Source of the DNA: Congeria kusceri
Taxonomy: Eukaryota > Mollusca > Bivalvia > Myida > Dreissenidae
Assembly (NCBI GenBank): GCA_027627225.1
Contig: CM051036.1
Span: forward strand, 39,448,426-39,512,425
DNA length: 64,000 nucleotides
Direction: 5' to 3'
Below the pieces are notes generated by a model. The model was not told the origin of the DNA, ran no database searches, and saw only the letters and a list, made by a program, of their open reading frames with translations. The position numbers and the translations under genes were made by a program. Within the stretch, counting starts at the first letter, position 1, and each line of letters begins with the position of its first letter. Positions 35,966-49,520 of this stretch are shown piece after piece.

Positions 35966-37095
35966 TCGGGCTGCTAATAAGAGGTCTCTCCTGCTGTCGC
36001 AAATGGAGTTTCGCTTTGTTTATATTTAACAATGAAATTCTTTATAAACGTTCATCACCGTAGTAAATTACCCATATACAGAATTAGTTAATATTAACAT
36101 CAAAAGTACAACAATGCTATTGCTGAAGACCTATTATTAAAATTGTCGAAGCAGTAAAAATAGCGGAATATTACAATGCATCATTTGAACTCGACAGCGA
36201 CACAATAACATCAAATGTTGTTATTGCGTTGGTGGTATCCCACATTAATGAAGCAAACTAACTACAGTGCAAAATTACGTGATGCTGACTTTTTTTCCAG
36301 CAAATGATGAATCATCTAGAGTATCAATTCATTCCTTTGTATCGAGGTGACAAGACTATGTAGGGCATCGACCTAAATGATGGCATTGAGTAACGCGATG
36401 TTAAGTCCGTTCATGTATTTCCGGAATAAAAGATTATTGATTGTAAAAAGGGTTTAGTTTCAGATCATAATTAGATCGGTGGTAATGACTGATATATGAG
36501 ATTATTTGGATCGTCTGAACAGATATTTAGACATTTACTTACTTACGTATAATACTACTAACCAAAATGTGGTGTCATTAAACCTTTTACCACACCATAA
36601 TCTGTTTTAACTCGGTCTTTGAAAATGGTATAGTGCTGAACTAATTATTAAATGCAGATTATATACCATATACAACGAAATACCGTTCTAAAGCAGTAAG
36701 AACATAATTTATAGTAAATTTTATTTAATGCTAAGTAGTGAAATATAGGAAAATAACAGTGAGATATATCCCTATATCACTCACAGTAAGGGACTACTTT
36801 GTTACACTTTATTTGATTAGAAAAATATTTAATTGTATGTGTTTTCACCATTTTTTCATACAGAATTACCAATAAGAATAGTGGTAAAGATTTATAACAG
36901 TAAATGTTAAGAATACCCCCCATTTATATATTAAAGTGCCTTACCTCTTATTATCTCTTGGATTTTCTTCAGTCGTATTGAGCCAAGGAGACTAACAGAC
37001 AATATTATACCTTACTTAAATATATTTCTTCTTTATGTATATAAAAGTCAACGGTCCGTTATTTAGGTTAATTATAAAATGTCATTTTAGCGGGC

Positions 37096-37345
37096 CGACT
37101 AAATAGGATAGTGCCCGGAGCCAGCGGGCACTATTTCATGTGGGTGCCCGCTCAGCTCAAGCTGTGTGTAACCGCAGTTCTGGTTGTTTACCGAAATAGC
37201 GTGATGTAACTATTGTGATACATCGACTATCTCCGGAATTCTCCGTAAGATAGATCTCGCGTCTATCACGGAGCCATCTTGGCTTGATACACCCAACGCG
37301 TGATCCGACCGTGTTGTAGGGCTATACACGACGCGCGTTGAAGTA
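37096..37345. other. GC-rich segment with a perfect hairpin
   Basis: The arms ATAGTGCCCG (37108-37117) and CGGGCACTAT (37125-37134) are perfect inverted repeats around a 7-nt loop, in a block of about 250 bp that is clearly richer in G+C than the flanks. A second, looser pair ('actatctccg' / 'cacggagcc') follows. It could be one end of a MITE or a 5' regulatory region; no matching opposite end was found. Confidence 0.4.
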
Positions 37346-37837
37346 GCACCACATTTTATGTCGAAACGATGATAAAAGAAGAAAAGTAGAAGTATATTTT
37401 ATAGGCGTCTTGACCTATTATCCAATAGGCTTATTATGCAAATATAATTTCAAAAATTATAATCCGGTATCGAAACTGATTCTAGTGTTTGCAAACTATC
37501 CAAACTAAAAGCGAAACTAGACTTAATAGTGAAAGAGATTTTAAATTAAATTATACTGATAGAACAAGGTTTTGAGAAAGAATCAAATAAAGATAATGAA
37601 AATATCTACACAATACGGTCTGCCATTGCGTTTTACTACTGGCTTACGAAAAGGCTTCACATGTCATGTACAATTACATGTTTTAATAATTGATTGATTT
37701 TTTTTGTAACTTGTATTTATTTTATAAATTTATATTGTTAATGTTATTATCATAAAGTATTATGATATTCTTCAGTATATCCAGTTCGTTAATTTGTATA
37801 CAATAATTAAATGTATACAAGTCAATAGTATTTATGT

Positions 37838-37915
37838 TATTATTATTATTATTATTATTATTATATTATTATTATAACAATTATTATTATTATCATTATT
37901 ATTATTATTATCATT
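37838..37915. repeat. (ATT)n microsatellite
   Basis: Interrupted ATT/TTA triplet run of about 78 bp. Confidence 0.9.
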
Positions 37916-37919
37916 ATAT

Positions 37920-38533
37920 CATTTGTTTCATTGTATTCATTATAATGTCTATGGTTTCTTATTAGTAATTTACCATAAGTTAATCTGATTATAGTGTTTT
38001 TGCAGCATTAATATTATCACGTAAGCTATGAACAGTTGGCATAATTTTAGATAACTAGTACAACTAATTTAAATCTGTATAGCATTATAGCATTATACTT
38101 TTTATCGCATGCTGAATTACAAAATGTTCCTTAAAATTTAGTCACAGATCTCTTTTTTACGGTGAACTGAACTTTGCAAGTCTGTGATTAATATGGTTAT
38201 CTCCCCAAGAATACTTTCAGTTCAGAAACTCGACTAGATTGTAAATAATCTGGCAGACCAACCAAATATTATACAACGATACAATGAAAGACGGCCAGTT
38301 TTACATAAATATGACTATGATACTATGATAAAGTGTTAACTGAAATGAAAGGAACATAGGTTGAATTTACCATCATGCTCTGTGACAATTTGAAGCTGTT
38401 TTCAGCTTCTCTGTCCTGGACGTGCGATACCGTAATGATGAATTTGAAACACATATATTTTATAACTGGTAATACATTTATATGGCGTTGAATAATGCTT
38501 TGATATATTTCCCATGTAAAATGTATATTATAA

Positions 38534-38574
<41 letters not shown>

Positions 38575-41500
38575 ATATGAATGTAACAGTCATTATAACA
38601 AATGCGATAGAGGGAAATTACAATATTTTCAAAACACATAATCACTTACAAACTTGAGAAGTGATGAGAAAGAAATACGGATATTTGTATGTGCCTGAAC
38701 TGTAACAATATGACAATGTTGAAATGTATGGACACATCCAGCAGCTACATTTGGAATTAATGAAATCAGAAACCTAGCATTCTTTCGACAAGCAAGTAAA
38801 CAACCCAGACACGACATGTCCTTAATATGATAGTACTCAGTTATATAACCAGTAGAAACACATGAAATAGGCCTTTTTAAACAAGATTACCAATTATTCT
38901 GTATTTAGTGATGTATCTGCAATGATGAACTTTGAAGGAAGCAGTATGCATCTAAATAGTGAAATGAAATGGTGATAAAGTGAATCACCTTATTTGTTGT
39001 AATTGTTACCATTCAATTATTTATATTAATTATAACCATTTAATATCCATTTTCTCCTGAAATCAAACATGAAAGTGACATTTACACAAAATATGAAATC
39101 TAATAATCTGTACTCATCTGGTTTATTTAACTATATTTTGTATGCATTTTTATGCGCAATGCTTATAAACAAAATGAAGTAGTGTGATTCTTTTGTTTTG
39201 TGGAACGATGTTTAAATTGATATTTTTTTCAGTATTTTCTTATGCTCCAATGTTGTTGTTTTTTTTTTCAATTAAAAAAAATATGAGTATTATACAAATA
39301 TTATTTTCGAGTGCTTTTGAAGTTGGCTTATTGAAAACAAGTGGATCAAAATGGTGCAAGGCACATTATTTGCTTGAGACTAAAATGAGAAAATTGCAAA
39401 TTGCTTGCATCAAAAAGCAGGATTCTGCATCAATTGAAATCCCTATCTAACATGGGTGTCCATCATAATATTAAAGTGAGTGGGTTTCTTATAATACATA
39501 ATACATTTGATTAATATTTTCATGAACATGTTGTTAATATCATAAAGCAAATCCAAAAAGTCATATTTTATATGAGCTAATTTTCAATACACAATTTCAT
39601 GCCGAAATGGCAGGTTTATTTTACATTTAAAATATGGAGGACACTTGATAAATAAGTAAGGATACAACTTTTAGATTAAAGAATATAACATTATTTCACC
39701 GCCGAATGGCATCTCATATTAATAACCGTACTGTTATTTGGGTACTTATTACCTCCGATCACTTTATTTTTAATAATTCCCAATAATTTTCAACATTTTC
39801 GTGTGGGATCGAAATTTCAATACTGTTGCTTATGGGCGCGGCCATTTTTGATGATCATTTGATTAAAAGTAGTCCAAAATGTCGCATGATGTACCAGAGG
39901 CGATTTATTTTTAGAATCGTCTGTGTACCCAGAGTGCGTGATGAAGCCAATATTTTAGAAATGACGTCATTGTCGCGCGCTGATCGAAATAAACAAGTTG
40001 AGGAAATGGGTTAAAAACAAGGACGTGCACTTAAAATTCTCGTTTTTGTCTTTGAAAAAATGTTTCAGTTGGGCCATGGTAAACACGAACTTTCTGTCGC
40101 ATTTTTTCCAATATTTTGGTATGAACACATGCATGTTTAACTCAAAAAATAATAGCTGACATTTCATGCTAAAATGCTTATGAATACAGAAAATACAACA
40201 ATTTCCATTTATTTCCATTTGGTGAGTTATAACTTTTTATTGAGTGATGTATCAAAATAGGTAAATGTGTATTACCTACAATAGAAAATAAAATAATATA
40301 CACTTTTAACGTATATTACCTACCATAGAAAATAAAATAATATATACTGTAAGTTGAATGAAACTTGTTTTCCAAACTACTGATCTACGTGCATGCATGT
40401 TAACATTGTCTGGATAAAGCACATTTTACACAATTAATTGAAAAAAAAAGCCGGGCACAATCAACGTCATTTGCTGTTGAACTCGCTACATCATTAGGTT
40501 AATGTCAGGAGACAAAAGAACCATAGAACCTTATGCACTAAACTCACTAATTACCTGATGTATAAATGATCATAATAACCCTGATAGTATGTGAACGTTA
40601 TTGGGTTCGTTAAGTGTACTGGACTAAACTACTATTTTCACGAATTAATATATATTTTCAGTACATGCAAGAACGTGATTATTTTTCCTAAAAATACACA
40701 GGAATGTATTGCCAATCGGGTACGGTAATAAATACGGCGTTGTATTCAAATCTGGTATCACGCAATTATACTTGAAAAAGCCTTGTGTGCCGCTAATCTC
40801 TACACCACATGTAGCACTAAGTAAATGTGGGATTTAATTTTAGTTAACTTGCTTACCGGGTAGTTTGTTTTGTTCTTGTTTTAGTATTACGTCAACTAAA
40901 AAAATAAAAGAACTCGGTACTAATATATTATGTTAATACTTTTTTTTACTATTGGACGATATGCAGAGCTGATTAACTTCCCTCTAACAGACTGTTGGTT
41001 AGGGTTATGGTAAGGGTATATATATATATATATATAGATGTTATGCAAATATACAACGAAAGCTGTGATAGCTGTCAACAAAAATGACTTCGCTCAAACA
41101 CATTGTAATGTTGCATCTTTCCATGGTATTATTTCAACATTAATAAATTAAAATAGGCCGTTGTAATAATAAATGTTAAAAACGAATTGTAATGAACAAT
41201 ATCCATTTGTGGGCCATTTTTCATCGTCATAAATAATATGAAGCCACTCAATCATGCTGATTGAATTAACCAGATGCAATTCCATTTGTACTGTTATATG
41301 TATGTCATTTCAGACTACAGAGATTACCGACAGCGTTTCGTTCCATTACCATATTGCCTGATCCTGATCTTTAGAATAATGTGCTAAAAAGTATTTATAA
41401 AACATGTCCAAGAAAGTCGTTAACTGACTAGTTTGTCAAAAGAGAACACGTTGTTTATATGTACTTTACGTCTAAACCTCTTTTGTTAATGGTAACACCA

Positions 41501-42650
41501 AGCTAATTCATGTTGACCTTAATGTGAATTACATCTTATACATATTATGGCAAAATTGTGGTCATGGAAATAAGGCTTTGTAGTTCTATAAAATACTCTT
41601 TTTTTTTGTCCGTCTTGGGTCAGGTCAGATATATATCGGTAGTTCCATTTAATACTATAATATAATTTGGTACTATACCATTTTATTGTATGACACTTCC
41701 GCACTACATAAAAACGGCAAAATGAAAAAAATATATACAATATGCGTGTCAAAACAATGATTAAAATTTACAGTACTGTTATTAAAGGGCGTGTCGCTTG
41801 CGTGTTTGCAGATATGTTCTTATACTATAAAATATGTATTAACTGAGAGAAGGTGAAGCAAGTAGGGCTATGTACTGTATTATTGTGGCATCTGTCTCGC
41901 AGTTTTCCCATTCAGTTAAAAGGTTGCCCTGCTTGCTGCAAATGGAAGTGTGCCTAGTAAGTGTATTCCTATTTGATATATTAGATGTTTTGCCTAAAAT
42001 GACAGTGTTTCCAAAACGGTAGCTTCTTGAAGATTAAACTAAAATTACCATATGTCGTCCAATAATGAAGACAGAAAACAAAAAAAAAAACTATGGACGT
42101 ATGTCTTGAAATTTGTATTGTTTTGTAATATAATACTTGTCAGATTCTTTCAAAAACTATATATTTAGAATATTCGTTCTATAACGTTGATGTATATTAA
42201 AACTTTTTAATTTGAATTATTATAAAATTAATATACATTTAAATCGCGTTTAAATTGTCTGCTAGTAATTCTACGTCATTAAAACTCCCAAGCGTTCCAA
42301 GCGGTTACTAACTCTAAAGACGGATCTTGAGTTGTTTACACGAATTTCTCTACTGTTGTTGTAGTTGGAGTTCATATTATTCTACATTTGCAAACCCATG
42401 TTAATATTTACAGGGTCAAGACAACGAGCGCCACATTGTTTCTAGTATCATCAAATTGGTGAGTAAAGGAGACTATATTTCACGATTGGAATCACGATCA
42501 CGAACTTTCCGGTTGAGCCCTTTGAAGTCTACTTAAAGATACATAAAGAAATGAAATATCACTCATGACACAGACATATATTGCAAATACTAGTTATATG
42601 TCGTTTTTGAATAATACTCAATTGAAATATATAAAATTATAAGGAGTTTC
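37920..42650. other. Gene-free stretch upstream of the C1q gene
   Basis: AT-rich DNA with an (AT)n run at about 38539-38567 and another at about 41019-41036, a doubled 44-bp unit at 40267-40347, and a segment (40385-40690) related to 14270-14600. Open frames are short. An exon is not excluded but none is supported by splice sites and composition together. Confidence 0.45.
40267..40347. repeat. Tandem duplication of a 44-bp unit
   Basis: Two near-identical copies of 'tattacctac(a/c)atagaa' followed by 'aataaaataatata', with a period of 44 bp. Confidence 0.8.
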
Positions 42651-42658
42651 TATAGCAA

Positions 42659-44054
42659 ATGATAAGCAATTTAATCTTTATCCCTTTTATCTGGATGTCG
42701 TATGCTCAATCTCTACCCGGGCACCGTATATTGATTTGTTATGAGTCTTTGCCTTTTGCAGTTTGTGTATGTTTTTGACAGTTACAAAGATCTATGAATA
42801 AGTCCCGTTAAAATGAGAAAAATGAAGCTGGACGATTATCCTAAATGTTCGAATGATGTATTTGCAATGAACAAAAGGAACCAACATAATTAACCAGAAA
42901 ATGAGATAATAACAAAGACAAATTAGTGTTTTGTTTTGCCTTAAACATCAAATATTTAATCAAGTAAGTTAAGAATCTAACTATTTTAATATTAGATCTC
43001 TGGCAGATGATGTTATAAGTGTAAAGTGAGCAGTTCAAAATGTATGAACATGGCATCTAAACGTGGCTTCATTGTCTCTAATATCACCATAAAAAGTCAC
43101 GCACAAAGGCATAAGATTGCTTTACCACTAGTTAATTAGATGAATTTCAGTCATGGCTAATGAGTATTGCGGAGCTGCCTTAAAAATGAAACTGTTTCAG
43201 AAGCAGATGCAAAGTTTAATGCGTGAAAAGGTATAGATAGAGAAAAGATCTGAAAGCGAGATTCACGCATTAAAGGAAACTGTGAAAGCATTACAGCAGG
43301 ACGTAGCATTCCTGGCGATCACCTGTAACCAACAGATGGACAAGGCAGAGAGTCAAGTCTATAACAAAGACGAGAATACAATTCCATACACGTTCGACGT
43401 GATAGCTCATAATGAGTCTTCATCTGACTCACCGTTACAACGTGCAGCATTGCAGTTGAGTCAGAGCCTTGGATTTCGACCGCCAGTGGCAAGTAAAACA
43501 GGTATCTCTCAAGACCTTTTTATAATGTGTGTGTTATACTTTTGGACTTTAATTCACTTTACTTCATTTTAAAAGCTGTCGACCTGATGTGATAAACAAT
43601 AACAATAAATAAATGTTATCTTTCAGGAAGTGCTAGGGCATCCGGAAAGAATGTCAACACACGACATGCAGGCACAGACGTGGTGGCGTTTTTAGCAACT
43701 TTGTCCAGTCACGTTCAAAATCTTCGCGTTGAACAAACACTACAATTTGATAATATCGTCACAAACATAGGAACCGGATACAATAAAGACCATGCTAGTT
43801 TCGTTGCCGGTTTCTACGTTTTCTCCACAACAATTTTGTCATTTGCTGGTAATAACGACCGCTTTGTACTTGCTCGAAATGGACAAACCGTTTGCAATTT
43901 GTATATGGCTAGCCGTATGAGTGGAGACGCTGATACCAGCGCCTGCACTGTGGTCATAATTCTCAACATGGGAGATATAGTAGCTGTAACAAATCAGGAA
44001 AGTGGGGAAAACGTTCAAGGGGCCATTTATTCTGTCTTCTCTGGTTTTTATTAA
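42659..44054 (+). CDS. Secreted C1q-domain protein, three exons, with an in-frame TAG
   Basis: Predicted exons: 42659-42725, 43151-43501 and 43627-44054, with introns GT...AG (donor GTATAT at 42726, acceptor TTTCAG before 43151; donor GTATCT at 43502, acceptor TTTCAG before 43627). All junctions keep phase 1. Exon 1 encodes a likely signal peptide (MISNLIFIPFIWMSYAQS). Exon 2 gives a charged, probably coiled-coil stretch with one Tyr-Cys near its start. Exon 3 holds a complete C1q domain: VAFLATLSS, LQFDNIVTNIGTGYN, FVAGFYVFSTTIL, then GDIVAVT and a terminal F.GFY. Such proteins are usually secreted lectin-like recognition molecules. In exon 2, TAG at 43234-43236 interrupts the frame, so this is a pseudogene, a null allele or an error. 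Exon 1 is inferred from composition and phase only. Confidence 0.65.
43234..43236 (+). other. Premature TAG in the C1q-domain gene
   Basis: In the frame set by ATG 43153 the sequence reads ...LMREKV, then TAG, then IEKRSESEIHALKETVKAL. The coil continues perfectly after the stop, as if one sense codon (for example GAG or CAG) had mutated. A 30-nt intron starting at the nearby GTATAG is unlikely because of its size. Confidence 0.7.
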
Positions 44055-44059
44055 AGGTA

Positions 44060-47000
44060 ATGAAACAATATCAAATGTTATTGGATTAGTCAGTGAACGA
44101 CAACGTTTAATGTGTGAATGTTTGGCTTGTATGTTGAATATTGTATTTTGTAAACTGTAAATGGTTTATTGAAATTTAGACAAACTAATACATCAAGTAT
44201 TATTAAGCATAGCCATATTTTACACCCATTGCTCTCTGTTTTCTCTGGAACCAATGTTTGTGCACATTAAGTTACAATAGATGTTGGTACTGACCGTTAA
44301 AAGCAAGATCATAGAGACGTGTTTATGATGTTTGTTAATAACGCAAATGTGGTAAATAAAGTCAAAGACAGTCATAATTTAAAGTTTTCCTTATGTGCTA
44401 TCGTTTTCGGAAAAGAAGGTACTGTAAACAATTGTGTTACACGGATAAACTTAATCTATAAAAGCAGAACTATTGTAGTCCTATATCGTTTACTTGCTAT
44501 GTACACATGCTCGAACAAGTGATTTGCAAAGAAGCCTTTGGTCAGAGATACTTAATCGGTCGTGACATAGACCGCCTGAGAAGTTAATGGCACAAACGTT
44601 GTGGACTTAAATTGAGGATGTTTATAGCAACCACAACCAATTGTGGAGGACGGGCGACTGACGTCAAAAAGTCCGGTTATCATAATATGCTAATACTTTT
44701 CATGAAACACGCTAAGGGCGAACTAAAATTATAATCTTTCTAGCTACTTTAACAATATCCCTTTAAATATTTAATTCATCCCTGATCTTGTCTAAGCAAA
44801 AAAGAAACACCAATCACGCATACTCTTGACATTAAAGCAGGTTTCTTTTGAGGCATTATGGGTACACTTCTTGTTAGTTGTTTTTCAACAACCAAGGGAA
44901 AGAATCCGTACATGAATTTCTAATTGATTCAAACTGATGTCTTGTTTCAGGAAGACAGCATATATTTTAATTATATAAAACAATATAATGAATAGCTAAA
45001 TTGATGTTCTATTCCAAAACCCATTATCAAGGTTGTTTTTGTTGATATTGCTTCTCACTTTCCATATATAACTGTGGTGATTATGGTTATCAGTGTTGCG
45101 TGTTTGTCCTTTTCCCAGACGAATTTTTATCCGGATATATTTTTCATTATTCGCATGTGCATACATGCCTTAAATGCAAAATCCGAAAATGACAAAGATA
45201 ATGACAAACCTCAGATATAATGAATTTGCAATCGATGTTCAGAATAAACTTCTATTGTATGTATGTATTTGTGTCGTAGTAAAGAATATGAAAACCTATG
45301 GGTGTGATGTTAAATAAATATCGTGCGCTAGAAGACAATAAAGAGACATTTATTCCAAAAACTTCCGTCATCAACTGTTTATAAGAACCATATAGACCTA
45401 AGTACAGGCATGTAATTACCATAATATGTTGGATAGCATTGTACTTATAGATATACTGTTATGCATATACACTGATATACATATATATATATTCTAATAC
45501 GTTGGCAGACAAATGACCACTTATCCCTTACCAGTGCATGTACGACGTCACATTGATTATTAAATATTGTTTCTTAATATGATAATCGAATTAATTGGAC
45601 TAATTCTTCTTACATGCACATCGCCATGTATGGTTTACATAAATTCTCCAGGCAATAAAATAGTTCGATTTAATGTAAATAATATGTGCAAACATGGTTG
45701 TCTGCTACCGTTGTAGCAAAAGAGTATTAAGACATTTCAGTGATTTCGGTGGTAAGTATTTTAAACCTCAATTCCTTCAATGTAATGGACTGCGACGAAC
45801 AAGTTGGTTCGTTGGCCTCCACGCATCGGTTTGTTACTGGAAAGAATATTTATTTATATTCTAAACTGTAAACTTACTGAGTGTCGTAAAGATAAAAATG
45901 TTTACACCGAAAGATTGAGTCACGTACAACTGATGGAATGAGTGGAATCGCGGTCAGATTACATTAGTGAGTAGAGTGATAACTTTTGTTTTATATTTAT
46001 TTAACATTTTCTTAAATGTGTTCAATACTGTCGTTATATTAAAAAGGGACGATGTAAAATGAAGCACGATTCTTTGAGTGTGTTGGTTGCTTAATGCTTT
46101 ATAAATTCCAGTGGTGCTCATCTTGGTGGAACTATGTATGATTCTTAGGCTGAAATAGGCTAATAACAACAATTTCCAACAAAGTGTTCTTTGCAGAGAA
46201 TTATCTTAACTCGGATGATTTCCTAACAAAACAAACGAAACATTTTAATCAACGCAGTGTCATATGTAATCGAACGTGATAAGTATAAATACTCGTATAT
46301 ATTTTGTCAATGATACAATTACGCGTTTAAACGACAAGTAATTAATGTAATGTTTATATATGACGTAAATAAGAACCGTTCTGGTGTTTACTTTTAATGC
46401 GAACCAGTGACCGATGACCAATTGCAGTTATTGCAATGTAACTGCTTGTAAGACAACCACACACACAATTACGAGATGGACATTTCTGCAAATGACAAAT
46501 GACACAAATCAAATCTAAAAATATTTAAAATTAAAAGAACATTCACAATATAGCCATGTACCCAAACATCCATTCATATCATGTTGGCCTTATAGCAGAA
46601 AACGGCTATTATAAGAGGCTCAAAACTTTAACGGCCGATCACGCAAACAGCATGTTAACTTAAGGTGCAAATACAATTCTTGTTACAAGCAACGGGTGTT
46701 TCAAACATTTTAAAATTACTTCAACATGACAATGTACTGACAGTTCCAATTTATAACATTTTATTAACATAAATAACTGCATCCAAAGTAAAACAGCTGT
46801 TAGCTTAATTGGCCGTTAAAGGTTTGAGCAACTCGACCCTGATCTCTAATCAAGCAATGAACATCAGTAGAACAGTTGCAATGACCGCACTGCTCAATAG
46901 TGTCTAAACCACTACCTGTACGTTGCATAAATTAAAGACGCGATTCACTCATTCTTGTAACACAAATAAATACAACACACTAAAATGTATATCAAGTTTT

Positions 47001-47070
47001 CTTGTGCTAGTTCAAGAAATGCGCATATTGGATTTTTTTTTTTTTCAGTCTTATTACTGACACAAACTCC
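44060..47070. other. Gene-free stretch
   Basis: AT-rich DNA between two convergent genes. A possible minus-strand poly(A) signal (AATAAA, plus-strand TTTATT near 46760) could serve the gene ending at 47079. The segment at 45370-45430 weakly resembles 14400-14450 and 40510-40560. No exon is supported. Confidence 0.4.
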
Positions 47071-47078
47071 TTTTGCAG

Positions 47079-47564
47079 CTACCGTGGTTTTGCCAGAAAC
47101 CTAAACACAGAACATGCGAAATCTTTACAGTTACTGCTAACATCGTCATATGTCTTAAATAGTTCCCTACCGACATGGAGCCAGTCTATTAATCCGTGAA
47201 CCGTTTTATCACTGTTAATTTGTTGTAAATTGTCAATCCATTTAGAGCGCTCGTTTTTTCCAAATTTTAATTTCACATCCGATTCACTGTTGCTACGCTG
47301 AACAGTTATAAAATCCTCATGTTTTTCTATTGAATACCAGAATGCGTTGGTTTTGAATACGACAAATTGGTTATATGCGAAGATATTGGATAACGGCACA
47401 TTGACCCGGGACACTTTATAATCCCACACTCTCTCAATAGTCTCATCGTCTCCTATGAGTTCCTTCAAACCAGTCTGAAGTTTATCACCCTTGACGAAGT
47501 GGTATTCTCCGGACTCATAATACTGTAAATGGGTCTTCCAGTCGGTGGAATCGAAACTGACACT
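47079..47564 (-). CDS. Terminal exon of an unrecognised gene (NCKDFA motif)
   Basis: An open minus-strand exon of 162 codons ending with TAG at 47081-47079. It is preceded by a good acceptor (TTTTTTAG) directly upstream of the first codon, AGT at 47564. Features are a tryptophan- and aspartate-rich start (SVSFDSTDWKTHLQYYE), a central FVVFKTNAFWYSIEK segment, and a C-terminal SSNCKDFACSVFRFL. An asparagine-cysteine followed by a helix recalls the catalytic cysteine of LRAT/NlpC-P60-like proteins, and the FVVF.T..WWSIEK-like strand could be the preceding sheet, but the expected histidine is not obvious. I therefore do not assign a function. The upstream exon (49059-49180) matches it in phase. 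Confidence 0.6.
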   Translation of the reverse strand, partial: SVSFDSTDWKTHLQYYESGEYHFVKGDKLQTGLKELIGDDETIERVWDYKVSRVNVPLSNIFAYNQFVVFKTNAFWYSIEKHEDFITVQRSNSESDVKLKFGKNERSKWIDNLQQINSDKTVHGLIDWLHVGRELFKTYDDVSSNCKDFACSVFRFLAKPR

Positions 47565-49058
47565 CTAAAAAATAATATTAGTATTTTAGTTTAATTACAT
47601 TCATTGGCAGGCACGAGAAGTCATTTTCAAAGTGATTTGATTTTGAATTTAAAATTTCCGTTTTATCTTAAATCTTGTCTTGTAATACTATCACGGTGTG
47701 CTCTAATTAAATATTTTTTATTACCTGAAGAATGTAAATTAATGTGTGGCACAATACTAAAAAACATTATTTAATTGGCAAGTAACACGTTTCCTTTACA
47801 TTGCTTAATTACGTTTCCAAGTTTATTTCAGAATAACTCAGTTCATTATATCATGACAAGATATGTATATTAGCAAAACCATATGTTGTGAACATCTGAT
47901 AACGAGGCTATCGATTACAATATACAATACACACCAATACATAGTTTAATTATATCGGATGTGCATTTGTTAACAACATTACAGCTAATTAGTATGTCTC
48001 TTGTAAATAATCTACACAATTTAACGTTTTTTAACCTTTTGATAATTTCTTTTACAAAACTTTTATATATTTTGAGTTCATATTTTGTAACACAAAGACA
48101 TCAAAGATTTTAATTTTAATAACATCAAACAAACATATAACAAAATATACCATATTTCTGCTTGCTGGCAAATAGGCTGTGGTTGAAAACCTGCAGAAAT
48201 CAACATAATATTATGTACAATGTAAAACATATTATAATGTCGCTTTCAATACGAATTAGAATAAAATACTTGATTAAACTAGAAAAAAGCTGCCTTTATA
48301 CGTAAAACACATGAAATGCACGTACCAAAACAATAATTATTTAATATATCCAAGTAAACCAAGTGTGCGTTTTGGGTGTTTTGACCACCCAATTGACTTC
48401 TGGAGAACGTATATACGGACTCGAATACACTCCAGATCACCTATATCGAGTTGCATTTGCAATAGATACTATATACATGTAATACATTTATCTGCACTGG
48501 CTTTTGTTTTTGCTTACTGTTAAAGGTTTATTATATTCATTGCCGAACAATAAAGCTTTGTTTTAAATTAAATGGTTCGTACACAAAAGCAAGATATAAT
48601 ATATCTTTTAGCAGAGTTATTAGGGTTTTAATAAGTATTAAAAAACCACATGTACATAGTTTGTTTTACAATGTATTCAAAAGCAGCTATTTTGAAAAGG
48701 GTTGATAAAACAGGAAAAAAGCAAGAAAATGTTAGAAGTCCAAAACGCAAAGTGATCTGTCGTTAAGCCATAGTTTATATAAGTTATTCTTTTTAAAAAA
48801 TATTGTAGCCATAGCCTAGTGCAACGAGAAAAAAAGAACGGTTGACCAAAAACATCAAATAAAGCTATGAGGTATTAAGTTAAAACAGCTAAAAGGCTTA
48901 ATATTGGAAATTTATAACAAACTGTTGAGCTGTATACATGTATATATAACAACTGGAATTTACATAATTCAAAAGTTACTTTGTTTCACAATCAATTTGG
49001 TTATAAATACGTGTCTTTTTATCAGAAATACCGTAATACGTTTTTAAAAGATAATTAC
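47565..49058 (-). other. Putative intron of the NCKDFA gene
   Basis: On the minus strand the donor is GTAATT (plus 49058-49053) and the acceptor is TTTTTTAG (plus 47565-47572). Both join in phase 0. The content is AT-rich with no other exon recognised. Confidence 0.45.
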
Positions 49059-49180
49059 TTGTCCGTTACGCGCTTTGGCAACATACGGACAAACTGAATT
49101 ATTGTCGTCGATGAGGTACAGTCGGTATAAATGCAAGTGAGAACCTTTATCAGCATGGACTAATCGATACTGGTAAATCA
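49059..49180 (-). pseudogene. 3' part of an exon interrupted by the giant element
   Basis: On the minus strand this reads IYQYRLVHADKGSHLHLYR, then LYLIDDNNSVCPYVAKARNGQ, and ends exactly at a codon boundary before a GT donor. The composition is that of a real soluble protein. At its 5' end the reading runs into the terminus of the 11.1-kb foldback element at 49181. The rest of the exon appears on the other side of that element (60318-60364). Domain unknown. Confidence 0.5.
49172..49180. repeat. Left target-site duplication of the giant element
   Basis: GGTAAATCA immediately outside the left terminus. The right side has GGTAATCA (60318-60325), one base shorter. An 8-9 bp duplication suits hAT/P-like or Mutator/Foldback-like insertion. 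Confidence 0.65.
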
Positions 49181-49520
49181 ATGGAGGGCAAGTTGGTTCC
49201 TTATTCCTGGTTCCTTATTCCTTATTCGAATAAGAAATAAGGAACTATTCCTTATTCCTTATTCAAACTAGATATATTTGATGTCATTCTAAAACGAATA
49301 AGAATACATAAAAGTCTTACAGTAAATCAGAACAATAGTTAAATTAATCAGCTCCTATATTAATTTCACAAATAAGGAATAAGGAACGGAAACTGTAGTG
49401 CAAAAAGTACATGTACTATATCGTTCCAACTGATTACCAGGAACCTTGATAATAAAAATAATTCGGTATCAAACACAAATAATTTATTAACAGTTAAAAT
49501 ATATATTAAATGAATAAGGT

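Noticed and set aside
39184..39450. 88-codon open frame with a hydrophobic start
   Set aside because: Low complexity (poly-T derived phenylalanine) and no recognisable family.
43231..43260. A 30-nt intron that would remove the TAG from the C1q gene
   Set aside because: Far shorter than the other introns and no acceptor of quality; a point mutation is the simpler reading.
49201..49265. Regularly spaced CCTTATTCCTTATTC repeats, CRISPR-like at first sight
   Set aside because: The spacing is irregular, the words are inverted repeats of a eukaryotic foldback element, and no cas genes exist.
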